A DNA stretch of 64,000 nt. Source: Enterovibrio norvegicus DSM 15893 (GTDB lineage: Bacteria; Pseudomonadota; Gammaproteobacteria; Enterobacterales; Vibrionaceae). The notes beneath the pieces are model-generated. The model searched no databases and was not told where the DNA came from. It worked only from the letters and a program-made list of their open reading frames with translations. A program made the translations under genes and the position numbers. Where the stretch lies: assembly GCF_900115495.1 (NCBI RefSeq), contig NZ_FOWR01000001.1, forward strand, positions 45,669-109,668. Direction: 5' to 3'. Shown piece after piece: positions 51,624 through 60,716 of this stretch (within the stretch, counting starts at the first letter, position 1; each line of letters begins with the position of its first letter).

Positions 51624-52823
51624 ATGAGCAATTCATTAGTACTAGTCCTGAACGCCGGCAGTTCTTCTCTTAAATTCGCACTGATGGACGCACAAACAGG
51701 CGCAGCAATGTTGTCTGGTCTTGGTGAGTGTTTTGGTCTGGAAGATGCGCGCATCAGCTGGAAGCGTGACGGACAAGACAAACAAGAGCTCATGCTCGAG
51801 CAAGGTGGTAATCATCACGAAAAAGCGGTTGAGCTTATCGTTGAATTGGTTGAAAGCATGAACGTGAACGATCAGCTTGTAGCGATCGGTCACCGCGTTG
51901 TTCATGGCGGCGAAAAATTTGCACAAGCAACATTGCTGAATGACAGTGTGGTGAATGATATTGACGCACTGAGCGACCTTGCGCCCCTGCATAACCCAGC
52001 GAACGTGATGGGCATTCGCGCAGCAATGAAAGCATTCCCGTCATTGCCTCAAGTTGCAGTGTTCGATACAGCTTTCCACCAAACCATGCCGCAAAAAGCC
52101 TTTACCGGCGCCATCTGTAGCGAGCTTTACAAAGAATACGGTATTCGCCGTTACGGCTTCCACGGCACAAGCTACTACTTCGTCAGCCGCGAAGCCGCCA
52201 AGATGGTGAACAAGCCTGTTGAAGAAACTAACTTCATTTCGGTTCACCTTGGTAACGGTGCCTCTGTCTCTGCGGTTCGCAATGGTGAATCTGTTGATAC
52301 CTCTATGGGCTTTACGCCATTGGCAGGTTTGATGATGGGCACGCGTTCTGGCGACCTTGACCCAGGTATCATCGAGTTCCTGATGAAGAAAGGTTGGACG
52401 CACGAGCAAGTGTTCGACACGTTGAACAAGAAATCTGGCTTCCTCGGTGTTTCTGGCCTGACGTCTGACGCTCGTGGCATTCTTGAAGCCATGGAAAGCG
52501 GCCATGAAGGTGCTAAGCTGGCGTTTGAAGTCTTCACTTACCGTGTGGCGAAATTCATCGGTTCTTACATGATCCCATTGGATAGCCTAGATGCCGTTAT
52601 CTTCACGGGCGGCATTGGTGAAAACTCACTGCCTATTCGTCGCGAAATTCTGAAAAACCTAAAACTGCTTGGTTTTGTTGAAGACGTTGCGGGTAACGAA
52701 GCGGCACGTTTCGGTAACGCAGGTGTTATCGGTGCGTCTGAAATGCTAGGTGCACAAGTGTTGGTTATTCCAACCAACGAAGAATTCGTGATTGCATCGC
52801 AATCAGCTGAGTTTGCGAAGTAA
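51624..52823 (+). CDS. ackA: Acetate kinase
   Basis: A 399-residue acetate kinase, which interconverts acetyl phosphate plus ADP and acetate plus ATP. Signature motifs are VLNAGSSSLKFAL at the N-terminus, AIGHRVVHGGEKF, YGFHGTSYYFVS, ISVHLGNGASVSAV, GFTPLAGLMMGTRSGDLDPG and VIFTGGIGENS. Catalytic Asn, His and Arg residues of the family are all present. The ATG at 51624 (GAGAG upstream) fits the family start MSNSLVLVLN. No pta gene is nearby, so this may be the second, unlinked acetate kinase that Vibrionaceae often carry, which is inference. A TATAAT at about 51554 is a likely -10. Confidence 0.97.
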   Translation: MSNSLVLVLNAGSSSLKFALMDAQTGAAMLSGLGECFGLEDARISWKRDGQDKQELMLEQGGNHHEKAVELIVELVESMNVNDQLVAIGHRVVHGGEKFAQATLLNDSVVNDIDALSDLAPLHNPANVMGIRAAMKAFPSLPQVAVFDTAFHQTMPQKAFTGAICSELYKEYGIRRYGFHGTSYYFVSREAAKMVNKPVEETNFISVHLGNGASVSAVRNGESVDTSMGFTPLAGLMMGTRSGDLDPGIIEFLMKKGWTHEQVFDTLNKKSGFLGVSGLTSDARGILEAMESGHEGAKLAFEVFTYRVAKFIGSYMIPLDSLDAVIFTGGIGENSLPIRREILKNLKLLGFVEDVAGNEAARFGNAGVIGASEMLGAQVLVIPTNEEFVIASQSAEFAK

Positions 52824-52849
52824 TAAGAAAACGTAGAATTGAAAAGAGG

Positions 52850-52879
52850 AGCCGCTGACGAGAGTCAGCGGCTTTTTTT
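52850..52879 (+). terminator. Terminator after ackA
   Basis: AGCCGCTGAC GAGA GTCAGCGGCT followed by seven T residues. Confidence 0.92.
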
Positions 52880-52911
52880 ATTCTATCGAAGAACAATCAT
52901 AGTAAAGCGTG

Positions 52912-53688
52912 TTAGAAATGGTAGGCCACGGTTGCACCAACCATCCATTGGTCTTCACTGTCAACAATGGGAGAATCAGCAACTTCGTTGCCTAAACGCG
53001 TGTATTGCGTTGACTGTGTGAGATTCCAGTTGTCACTGAGCGGATAAATCAGTTTGTAACCCACCTCATAAGCGACACTGCTGTCGCCAGTATAAGCGGG
53101 GCGATTGATCCGCGCTTCGTTTTGATTCACGCCAAAATAGTAATCAACAAAGTCTTTGCTTTGCAGCATCACACCAGCGAAAGAAACGAAATCGGCATCG
53201 CCAATGGGAAAGATGTCAAAGTATCTTGCGCCAGCAACATACCCTTTATAAGCACCGGAAACATCGTGTTGGAAATAGGTGGAAATCACGCCTGTGCCGA
53301 CTCTGAAATCTGCATTCACGCCGAGATCGAGGCTCAAGTTCCGGTCATCCATGCCTTTTAGAAAGTCTGAGGTGTCTTTGTCATAGGCGATGCCTGACGT
53401 GGTCAGGATAACCCCAAGGTTGACCCAGTCACTGTCTGTGCCGTAGACACGATAGTTTGCGCCACTAAAATCGACATTTAGGTTTTCACCGTGGTAGCCA
53501 AAATTTAACAAGGGAACGACAGAGTTATCTTGTTCCTTATAGAGATCGCTGACACCCGCAGCGCCCACCTCCGCTATCCATGTGTTTTGTTTGGTGTAGA
53601 TACCACCGTTTAAAATATACGTGTCGCCTGCGGCATGAACGGCAGAAGCTGCGGCAAGGGTAGAACATAAAACGATAATGTTTTTCAT
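52912..53688 (-). CDS. MipA/OmpV family outer membrane protein
   Basis: A 258-residue outer membrane beta-barrel with a signal peptide ending AVHA (about residue 19) and a C-terminal aromatic end VAYHF typical of BamA-inserted barrels. Alternating strands such as FGYHGENLNVDFSGANYRVY, LSLDLGVNADFRVGTGVIS and GYVAGARYFDIF fit the MipA/OmpV family, proposed scaffold or small-solute proteins. ATG at 53688 has AGGACAGC upstream. It follows, on the same strand, an RstAB-like two-component system 92 bases upstream. Control of this porin-like gene by that system is a reasonable inference. Confidence 0.9.
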   Translation of the reverse strand: MKNIIVLCSTLAAASAVHAAGDTYILNGGIYTKQNTWIAEVGAAGVSDLYKEQDNSVVPLLNFGYHGENLNVDFSGANYRVYGTDSDWVNLGVILTTSGIAYDKDTSDFLKGMDDRNLSLDLGVNADFRVGTGVISTYFQHDVSGAYKGYVAGARYFDIFPIGDADFVSFAGVMLQSKDFVDYYFGVNQNEARINRPAYTGDSSVAYEVGYKLIYPLSDNWNLTQSTQYTRLGNEVADSPIVDSEDQWMVGATVAYHF

Positions 53689-53780
53689 GATGCTGTCCTG
53701 AGTTGTGCGTCCTGTGAACACCGTACGAAATCAGCCTGCTTGACGAAAGGGTCAGTGTGTCAGGGTTTGTTGGCGTTTTG

Positions 53781-55091
53781 TCACTGATTGTCAGCGCCAA
53801 GGTATGGAAACGTAAGAACGACTCTGGCGCCGCTTGAAGAAGGTTCTTCAAAGGCGGCATGACCGTCATGTTTCTCGATGATCAGTTTGACGATCGCCAA
53901 TCCCAATCCGTGGCCCATATTCGCCTTGTTTCTTGATGGATCGATACTAAAAAAGGGCTCGAAGAGGCGCTCTCGGTATTGCTCAGGAACCCCTGGGCCA
54001 TCGTCTTCAATGACAATCTGAATAGTTTGTTTATGTTGAAAACAATGCACTGCCATCTTGGATCGTGAGTACCTCATGGCATTGGCTAATACGTTTTCAA
54101 TCGCCCGCTTTAATAAGATTTTGTCAGCTCGAAATGAAATATTAGGGTCTACAGCTACGTCTATTTGACGGTGCTGAGGGTTAGGCAGGCGCTCAACTAA
54201 CTGTGTAACAAATGGTTGTGCACGTATGTTCTCTCGATTAAGCGGCGCGTCCTGACGACCCACTTTTGCGAAGTAAAGCAGTGCATCAACCAATTGTTCC
54301 ATTTCCTCTGTGTCTTCGATAATACTCGCGATTTTTTCTTTGAGCGCTGGGGTATCGGCTTCTTCATGAAGAATTTCTGCTTGCCACTGAATGCGAAAAA
54401 TAGGTGTTCGAAGATCATGGGCGACCGCTTGGGTGAGTGTGCGATTGCTGGTGATGAGCTGGGATATTTTGTCAGCCATTTCATTGAAGCTTTCGTTCAT
54501 TTTTCCCACTTTGTTTCCACTGTTGGTGGGAGCACGTACGTTTAGGTTTCCTTTGGCAAACTCTGCCGTTGCACGCTGTAACGCGCGCGTTCTGCGGCTG
54601 ATAAACCAGATAAGCCAACTTGAATAGATCAAGAAGCCGATCGCGGTAAACACGAAAAACAAAGAATCGCTAAATGCTATTTTCTGCCGAACCAGCGCGC
54701 CCTCATCGGGGGCGATGTGATAGAAACTCTCTGAGTTGGGAAAAGTTAGCCAAAGTGCCCGTTCTTCGTCATAAAAGGAATAAGGATGGGGCGGGGGGGT
54801 CATCGCAAAGTAGTGTTTCACCTCATTGGGGGCATTATCTAGGGGCACAATTTTCAAGATACTGGCTGTGGTGTCGGCATAGTTGGCAAGTAGCTGCGCT
54901 GTAAACGCACTGCCCTGTGGTTCCGATAGGGTATTTAAGGCGTGATGAAGGGCGGCAGCGTGCATGTCCTCCAGGACATAGTCGTAGTCTGGATTGAGTT
55001 GGTAGACAAAGAAATCAAAGGCAAACAGACTGACAATAAAGAGAAAAAACAGTCCGATAAATGATTCGATATAAATTCGCCACATAGTCAC
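53781..55091 (-). CDS. Sensor histidine kinase (RstB-like)
   Basis: A 436-residue inner membrane kinase. TM1 at about residues 8-30 and TM2 at about 145-168 flank a periplasmic sensor of about 115 residues. Then come a HAMP domain (RATAEFAKGNLNVRAP), the HisKA domain with His in TQAVAHDLRTPIFRIQW, and the ATPase domain with the N box ENVLANAMRYS, G1 DDGPGVPEQ and G2 GHGLGLAIVK. The GTG start at 55091 overlaps the regulator stop (GTGA). ATG at 55085 (MWRIYIESF) is equally possible. The periplasmic signal is unknown. Partner of the OmpR-type regulator just upstream. Confidence 0.92.
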   Translation of the reverse strand: MTMWRIYIESFIGLFFLFIVSLFAFDFFVYQLNPDYDYVLEDMHAAALHHALNTLSEPQGSAFTAQLLANYADTTASILKIVPLDNAPNEVKHYFAMTPPPHPYSFYDEERALWLTFPNSESFYHIAPDEGALVRQKIAFSDSLFFVFTAIGFLIYSSWLIWFISRRTRALQRATAEFAKGNLNVRAPTNSGNKVGKMNESFNEMADKISQLITSNRTLTQAVAHDLRTPIFRIQWQAEILHEEADTPALKEKIASIIEDTEEMEQLVDALLYFAKVGRQDAPLNRENIRAQPFVTQLVERLPNPQHRQIDVAVDPNISFRADKILLKRAIENVLANAMRYSRSKMAVHCFQHKQTIQIVIEDDGPGVPEQYRERLFEPFFSIDPSRNKANMGHGLGLAIVKLIIEKHDGHAAFEEPSSSGARVVLTFPYLGADNQ

Positions 55092-55828
55092 ACGTTATGT
55101 TGAAGGTCGTGCCAAGCATCTGGCACAAAAAGGTAACCCTTCCCCCTCACGGTAATGATCCGAGAGGGCGATGAGGGGTTGTCTCCTAGTTTTTTGCGCA
55201 AACTGACCACTTTGTTGTCAATGGTGCGATCCAATCCATCGTATTCAATGCCTCTTACTGCAAGGGTAAGTGTATCTCTGGATAACACTTCATCCGCCGA
55301 TTCCGCGAGCAACCACAAGAGATCAAACTCACTGTCTGACAAGGGAACATGCTTATCGGCTAATACACACCATTTCCGTGTTTTATTTAGCGATAAACTA
55401 CCATAAATCAGCGTGTTATTCGATTTTTGTGGCAAGTGCTCTACCGTTACTGACGGGTTATCACCTCGTCGCAGTAGTGCCCGCAATCTCGCCAGTAACA
55501 CTCTCGGTTTAATCGGCTTAGTAACAAAGTCGTCAGCCCCGATTTCGAGTGCCGCCACGTGGTCAAAATCATCATCACTGGCTGTCAGCATGAGTACCTT
55601 GCCAGAAAACTGGGGGCGGATCTGTCGGCAAATTGTCAGACCATCGATATCAGGTAGCATCAGATCAAGCATGACAATCTCGGGTTGCTCCAACAAAATC
55701 GCCTCAATCGCATCTTCCCCTTGCTCGAATGCCTTAACATCAAAGTCTTGTTCTTTGAAATAAGAAGACAGAAGCTGACGAAGCTTAGCGTCATCTTCAA
55801 CGATGAAAAGACGGGGAGTAGGTGCCAT
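55088..55828 (-). CDS. OmpR-family response regulator (RstA-like)
   Basis: A 246-residue two-domain regulator. The receiver domain (residues 5-120) has the phospho-Asp in EIVMLDLMLPDIDGLTI and the conserved Lys in DDFVTKPIKP. The C-terminal winged helix domain (about 145-240) reads LSDSEFDLLWLLAESADEVLSRDTL, then VRGIEYDGLDRTIDNKVVSLRKKLGD and TVRGKGYLFVPDAW. RGIEYDGLDR is the hallmark of the RstA branch. AAGGACGTCAG precedes the ATG. It forms an operon with the kinase and perhaps the OmpV-like gene. Confidence 0.93.
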   Translation of the reverse strand: MAPTPRLFIVEDDAKLRQLLSSYFKEQDFDVKAFEQGEDAIEAILLEQPEIVMLDLMLPDIDGLTICRQIRPQFSGKVLMLTASDDDFDHVAALEIGADDFVTKPIKPRVLLARLRALLRRGDNPSVTVEHLPQKSNNTLIYGSLSLNKTRKWCVLADKHVPLSDSEFDLLWLLAESADEVLSRDTLTLAVRGIEYDGLDRTIDNKVVSLRKKLGDNPSSPSRIITVRGKGYLFVPDAWHDLQHNV

Positions 55829-56040
55829 CTGACGTCCTTAATATTCATGTAAACAATATGTCCACACACTGTTTTAGCACAGCCTTTGGTGTTGAATGGT
55901 CACTCATTTCTAAATTATGGATAAAAAGGCAAAGAAAGTTCGCGTGTTGACAGTGTTGAAATTTTTGACCAAATGAGACGTTCAACCAAGCGCTGATGAG
56001 TTACAAACATTGCATTTGGATTTTTGCATCAAGATACTCT

Positions 56041-56056
56041 TGTGATTTTGGTCACA
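56041..56056 (+). promoter_or_regulatory. Perfect CRP-binding site
   Basis: TGTGATTTTGGTCACA has both half-sites of the CRP consensus (TGTGA-N6-TCACA) intact. It lies about 45 bases upstream of the ATG of a small membrane protein. Activation or repression of that gene by CRP is likely. Confidence 0.75.
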
Positions 56057-56101
56057 AAAAATTACCATCTCGCCCCCTTTTACATGCAGACCCCAAATCA
56101 A

Positions 56102-56362
56102 ATGAACATTTCAGAATGTATGTTAGCCGTAATCACAAATGACTACGTTTTAGCCTGCAGTATGCTTGCTGGCTTTATTGCGATCACGTATTTAGCGTTG
56201 AGCTATGCGCGTGTTAGCTATATGCCAAAAACCCCACAATGGTTGATGTCGATCATCGTCGCTGTGGCGATTGCTGGCGTTTCGGTTCCCCTTTATGTGG
56301 AACTCCACGTCAAAGAGCAAAACACAATCAATACACAGCAAGCACCGATCAACAAAAACTGA
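56102..56362 (+). CDS. Small two-TM membrane protein under CRP site
   Basis: An 86-residue protein with two predicted TM helices: YVLACSMLAGFIAITYLAL at about 15-33 and WLMSIIVAVAIAGVSVPLYV at about 48-68, joined by a short loop with KTPQ. A hydrophilic tail follows (VKEQNTINTQQAPINKN). I do not recognise a family. The longest frame starts with a TTG at 56024, but that would place the CRP site inside the gene, so I prefer ATG 56102. No good ribosome site is visible for any start, which lowers confidence in the exact start but not in the gene. Confidence 0.6.
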   Translation: MNISECMLAVITNDYVLACSMLAGFIAITYLALSYARVSYMPKTPQWLMSIIVAVAIAGVSVPLYVELHVKEQNTINTQQAPINKN

Positions 56363-56763
56363 TTTTTTCAACGTAGTTATTTGCCGTCGCCGATGAGTTT
56401 AGCGGACGAACTTATTGGCGATAGACAGTCGTTTATGCGACTAAACATGCCATTTACACAAAAACCATACGTTGTGTGCAGATATTTTGTAACGCGCGGT
56501 AACGAAGTTTGATGCTCGAAAGGATACCTAGAAACGCAATGAATGCGTTGAATGTATTACGTTTACTGCCTTGGGTCGGACTTTGTTGGCCTTTGCGTCT
56601 CTAAGTACACACACGTTGCCCCTCGATTATTCTCTAGACTCTTTCAATTCGACGGAAATATACTGCGCTTCCTGTTATTACATTAGGAATACTGTGTGGA
56701 CCCCTCCTCGAATCAATTGTGTAAACCGTTCTTGGTCTTTTGTTATCAAGGGAGAGCACGACA
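56363..56763. other. Intergenic region before the CNNM/CorC pair
   Basis: About 400 bases without a supportable gene. It must hold the promoter of the two CorC-type genes. Nothing else was recognised. Confidence 0.45.
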
Positions 56764-58140
56764 ATGATTGAGCCCCTTTTCACCCTGCTATTTGGCATTC
56801 TTCTTATCTTGGCGATTATTGCAGCAAACGGCTATTTCGTTGCGCAAGAGTTCGCATACATGGCCGTTGACCGAGCAAGACTCGCAACGTTAGCTGCCAC
56901 CGGCGATGAAGCAGCAAAACGCGCGTTAGCCGTCACCAAACGAACCAGCTTCATGCTTTCTGGTGCCCAACTTGGCATCACAGTGACTGGCCTTGTCCTT
57001 GGCTTTGTTGCTGAGCCGCTCGTGGGTCAATCCATGGGCGTTATATTGCAAAGCTTCGGGTTGTCGTTAGAAGCGGGTATTGCGATCGGTACGATTGTCA
57101 CTTTGGCCGTCGCGATGGTCGTTCAAATGATTTTTGGTGAGCTGTACCCGAAAAACCTTGCGATTGCTAACGCCGAGCCGATGTCTCGTATGATGTCTCG
57201 CTCAACACTGATCTACATGTCAGCGTTCGGCTGGATCATCAGCTTCTTCGACAAATCAGCCAACCTTCTTTTGCGTGCAGTTCGCATTGAACCTGTTCAC
57301 GATCTTGACGTGAGTGCATCAGAGGAAGATTTACACCATATCATCGCGAATTCGCGCGAAAGTGGTGACTTGGCCGTCGAGTTGTCGCTGATGATGGATC
57401 GTATTCTTGATTTCCCTGAGCGCGACGTTGAACACGCCATGGTGCCTCGCTCGCAGGTAGATTGGGTTGAGCCGGAAACCACACTGACCGAGCTTTTGTC
57501 GTTGATGGCACAAGCACACACGCGTTACCCCGTGATTAACGATGACGATGCACCTGTGGGCGTTGTGCATCTGTCGGATGTATTGGCGCATGTCGATGCG
57601 GGCAATACAGACGACACTGTTGAGACGGTCATGCGTCCTGCCATCGTTCTACCGACCTTGATGCGCCTGCCTGACGCACTTGATCAACTTGTCACGTCAA
57701 CCAATCAGTTGGCCTGTGTTATCGATGAATACGGCGGTTTTGCGGGTGTGCTGACCATTGAAGATTTGGCGATGGAGATCGTTGGTGAAATCACTGACGA
57801 ACACGATGCAGATAGCGGTGAAGCCGTTGTCTCTGAAAGTGACAACATTTGGTTGATGGAAGGGGATGTTCACATCGATGAGGTGGAACGTGCCATTGGT
57901 TATGACCTGCCAAGAGGTGATGTTGAAACCATCGCAGGTATGTTGATCTCTGAGCGCGGTGCGCTACCTGCTGAGGGCGAGACGGTAAACATTGAGCTAC
58001 CTGTAGACCCGTCAGAATTCGCGTCTGGTGAACTGTTCAAGCGTCACCTTGAAGTTGAAGTATTGCGTATTGAGCGACATGTGCCGACAGAAGTGCGCGT
58101 AAAACTGGTAGAGAATCTTGTTGAGGAGGGTGAAGAATGA
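56764..58140 (+). CDS. CNNM/CorC family membrane transporter
   Basis: A 458-residue protein with an N-terminal DUF21/CNNM membrane domain (about residues 1-195, with AANGYFVAQEFAYMAVDRARL and GELYPKNLAIANAEP). A CBS pair follows (about 215-345, MVPRSQVDWVEPETTL and VIDEYGGFAGVLTIEDL), then a C-terminal CorC_HlyC domain (about 360-450, WLMEGDVHIDEVERAIGYDLP). Such proteins are linked to magnesium or cobalt efflux. GGGAGAGC precedes ATG at 56764. It overlaps the next, paralogous gene by four bases (ATGA), so the two probably form a heteromeric unit, as in many bacteria. Confidence 0.93.
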   Translation: MIEPLFTLLFGILLILAIIAANGYFVAQEFAYMAVDRARLATLAATGDEAAKRALAVTKRTSFMLSGAQLGITVTGLVLGFVAEPLVGQSMGVILQSFGLSLEAGIAIGTIVTLAVAMVVQMIFGELYPKNLAIANAEPMSRMMSRSTLIYMSAFGWIISFFDKSANLLLRAVRIEPVHDLDVSASEEDLHHIIANSRESGDLAVELSLMMDRILDFPERDVEHAMVPRSQVDWVEPETTLTELLSLMAQAHTRYPVINDDDAPVGVVHLSDVLAHVDAGNTDDTVETVMRPAIVLPTLMRLPDALDQLVTSTNQLACVIDEYGGFAGVLTIEDLAMEIVGEITDEHDADSGEAVVSESDNIWLMEGDVHIDEVERAIGYDLPRGDVETIAGMLISERGALPAEGETVNIELPVDPSEFASGELFKRHLEVEVLRIERHVPTEVRVKLVENLVEEGEE

Positions 58141-59156
58141 TGACCGATCCGTTGATTGTCACACTCGTGACAACTGCCCTCATCGTTCTGAGTGGCTTCT
58201 TCGTTATTATCGAGTTTGCCTTGATGGGTGCTCGTCGTCACCGCCTAGAAGAAATGGCGGTGGAAAGTGCCTCAGCGCGAGCAGCATTGCGTGGTATGAA
58301 TGATCTTACGTTGATGCTAGCGGGTGCTCAGTTAGGTATTACCTTCTGTACGTTTGCCTTGGGTGCGGTGACCAAGCCTGCGGTTGACCTTTGGGTCAGT
58401 CCTGTCTTTCTCGCGATGGGCTTGCCGGACTGGGCGGCTGGCGGTGCATCGTTTGGCTTTGCACTGTTTGTTGTTACCTTCCTTCACCTCGTTGTGGGGG
58501 AAATGGCACCAAAATCTTGGTCTATTGCGCACCCTGAAAAATCGGCACTTGCCATTGGTATTGTTGCACGCGCTTACGTTTGGCCGCTGCGTCCGTTGCT
58601 GAATTGGATTAACCGCATTGCAAACCATTTGGTGAAAGCGTCAGGCGTTGAACCTTATGAAAGTGCGGCGGTTGGTGGGCAAAACGTTGATACCATTCGC
58701 CAGCTCGTTGAGCATTCTGGCAAGGTGGGTACGCTGAAACCGAACATTCAAAAGCAACTCTCCGGCCTTATCGACTTGAGTACCATTCCGGTTGAAACCT
58801 TGGTAACAGAAGGGCAGGTAATGGCACACGTTGATAAGCATGCAACGGTTGCCGATGTGCGTGTTGCGGCGATGGAGTCGGGTCATTTGCGTATTCTGGT
58901 GTTTGGAAAGCGTGGCTTGAAGCCGCTTGTTGTTCACGTGCGAGATACTTTGCTAGAGCCTGCTGACAGGCCGGCTCGAGAGGTTGCGCGTAAAGCCTAT
59001 GTACTGGATGCAAACACGCCTGTTTATGAGGCGCTGGCACGCATGCGTGAAGCGAGTGTTCAGTTAGCGGTTGTGAGCAAAGGCGACAAGATGATCGGTG
59101 TAGTGACCTTAGCAGATATCTTGAAATGCGTTCTACCGACGACAACTGCAAGTTAA
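58137..59156 (+). CDS. CNNM/CorC family membrane transporter, second copy
   Basis: A 339-residue paralogue of the upstream gene. It keeps the CNNM membrane domain (about residues 1-190, GFFVIIEFALMGARRHRLEE, VVGEMAPKSWSIAHPE) and a CBS pair (about 210-335, ending KMIGVVTLADILKCVLP). It lacks the C-terminal CorC_HlyC domain, which is the usual state of the shorter partner in such tandem pairs. Translation is coupled by the ATGA overlap and GGAGGGTGAAGA precedes the start. The start may equally be the second Met codon. Confidence 0.93.
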   Translation: MMTDPLIVTLVTTALIVLSGFFVIIEFALMGARRHRLEEMAVESASARAALRGMNDLTLMLAGAQLGITFCTFALGAVTKPAVDLWVSPVFLAMGLPDWAAGGASFGFALFVVTFLHLVVGEMAPKSWSIAHPEKSALAIGIVARAYVWPLRPLLNWINRIANHLVKASGVEPYESAAVGGQNVDTIRQLVEHSGKVGTLKPNIQKQLSGLIDLSTIPVETLVTEGQVMAHVDKHATVADVRVAAMESGHLRILVFGKRGLKPLVVHVRDTLLEPADRPAREVARKAYVLDANTPVYEALARMREASVQLAVVSKGDKMIGVVTLADILKCVLPTTTAS

Positions 59157-59178
59157 TCACACAGCCAGTCTGACGATA

Positions 59179-59210
59179 AAAAACGCCACCTGAAGGTGGC
59201 GTTTCTGTTT
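59179..59210. terminator. Bidirectional terminator between CNNM pair and carboxypeptidase
   Basis: AAACGCCACC TGAA GGTGGCGTTT with A- and T-rich flanks. Confidence 0.88.
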
Positions 59211-59212
59211 AT

Positions 59213-60340
59213 CTATTGAAGTTTTGGCAATGTCGCCCAAATGGCGGCGAGCATGTCATGACCAAACATGGCGCTGCGCTCTGGCGACCAACCATAAAGC
59301 TCATCAGCTTGGCTGATATGATCTTTAAAGGGCATCTCAACGGTGTAAGACAAACATTTGAAGGTTTCACCCACCCAGTTTGAACACAGGGTAAGGTTAG
59401 CTTTACCGGGTTCGTCTTTGTCATACCCAAATTCATCTTGGAATTCTGGTGTGATGGTCAGCAATGCTTGTTTGAAGTGATTTTCCAGCGCTTCTAACTC
59501 TTTGCTGTAGGAAGGAATGCCTTCGCTACCCGCAACAAAGTTATAAGGGATGGCTTCATCGCCATGAATATCCAGCATCATATCAACGCCCGTTTCTAGC
59601 ATGCGCTCACGCACGTAGTAAACTTCAGGGCTGTTTTCGACCGAAGGGGTTTCCCACTCGCGGTTCAAGTTCACGCCAATGGCATTGGTACGTAGGTGAC
59701 CACGGATCGCGCCATCTGGATTCATGTTTGGCACCACGCGTATCACCGCGTTGTCTATCAAAGCACGTCCAACTGTGTCAGTTTCATCAAGAAGGCGTAG
59801 CAACAAACCTTCGATGAACCACTCAGCCATGGTCTCCCCTGGGTGTTGGCGACCGATGACCCAAATGTTCTTTTTGCCTTCAGCAGGTTCGCCGATTGTC
59901 AGCATGCTGATGTCATTACCATCAAGGGTTTGGCCCAGTGTTTCTAGCTGACAGGCGTAGTGTACTTGTGCGCTGTGAATGAGATCTTGGTGGCGGTCGT
60001 ACGAGTAAGGTGCAAAGTAGGCAAAATACATCGAGCCGCACTCTGGAATGGCGGTGAAACTCAGTGTGTCGCCATCAAATTCTGCTGGAATACGGAACCA
60101 TTCATCGCGGTCGTAAGAAGCAACAACATCGTAATCTTTCCACCCTTCTGGGTAGGCAGATTTCGCGAGATTTAAGATCTTAAAGGAATGTGGTGTTTGT
60201 GGCGTGCTTTCTAGACGGAAGTGAAACCATTGTGCGATATCGGTTTGATTATCAACGGGAATGGCGAGCTGAATGTCGTTAGCTGTATCGGCTTTAACAA
60301 CTTGAATGTTACCGCTTTCGAAATTGCTGAATATTTTCAT
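59213..60340 (-). CDS. M14 zinc carboxypeptidase, cytosolic type
   Basis: A 375-residue carboxypeptidase of the M14 family, closest in form to the cytosolic carboxypeptidase (CCP/AGBL) branch. That branch has an N-terminal beta-sandwich domain (about residues 1-120: FSNFESGNIQVVKAD and QWFHFRLESTPQTPHSFKILN). Zinc ligands are in GRQHPGETMAEWFIEG (HxxE) and MLDIHGDEAIPYNF (His), and the substrate-binding Arg/Asn set is VNLNREW. The catalytic Glu is probably in YTVEMPFKD. No signal peptide. Eukaryotic members trim glutamates from tubulin tails. The bacterial substrate is unknown. The ribosome site is weak. Confidence 0.9.
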   Translation of the reverse strand: MKIFSNFESGNIQVVKADTANDIQLAIPVDNQTDIAQWFHFRLESTPQTPHSFKILNLAKSAYPEGWKDYDVVASYDRDEWFRIPAEFDGDTLSFTAIPECGSMYFAYFAPYSYDRHQDLIHSAQVHYACQLETLGQTLDGNDISMLTIGEPAEGKKNIWVIGRQHPGETMAEWFIEGLLLRLLDETDTVGRALIDNAVIRVVPNMNPDGAIRGHLRTNAIGVNLNREWETPSVENSPEVYYVRERMLETGVDMMLDIHGDEAIPYNFVAGSEGIPSYSKELEALENHFKQALLTITPEFQDEFGYDKDEPGKANLTLCSNWVGETFKCLSYTVEMPFKDHISQADELYGWSPERSAMFGHDMLAAIWATLPKLQ

Positions 60341-60716
60341 GTGAATGCACTGGTCAACTGAGAATAGTGACAGAGATTAGCACAGTTTTTGATGGTGAAA
60401 AGGGGGATGCCATCATTCGTTATAGACACATCAATAAAGCCGTATTTGAGTGTTCAATACTTGCTCTGATGGCGCAATACATACCGGTGTTTATTAGTAC
60501 ATTGTAATTAAGCGTCTAATATTGCGTCTTTCATGTCTCAAATAAAGGGCATGATTTTTTTAAGTTTTTGTGTCTACTGGTTATCTGGTTTAATGCTATC
60601 CACATAACCAGAAGGTACCGAACTCATCAGATTTGCATTATGACGTATAAATGCCAGTCACGTCAGGCTGCTGGGTATGGACGTATTCATAGAGAAAAAT
60701 AGTTAGGGAAGTAGAC
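60341..60716. other. Divergent promoter region, carboxypeptidase and hydrolase
   Basis: About 375 AT-rich bases, no supportable gene or RNA. The alpha/beta hydrolase gene has GGGAAGTAGAC before its ATG. Confidence 0.45.
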
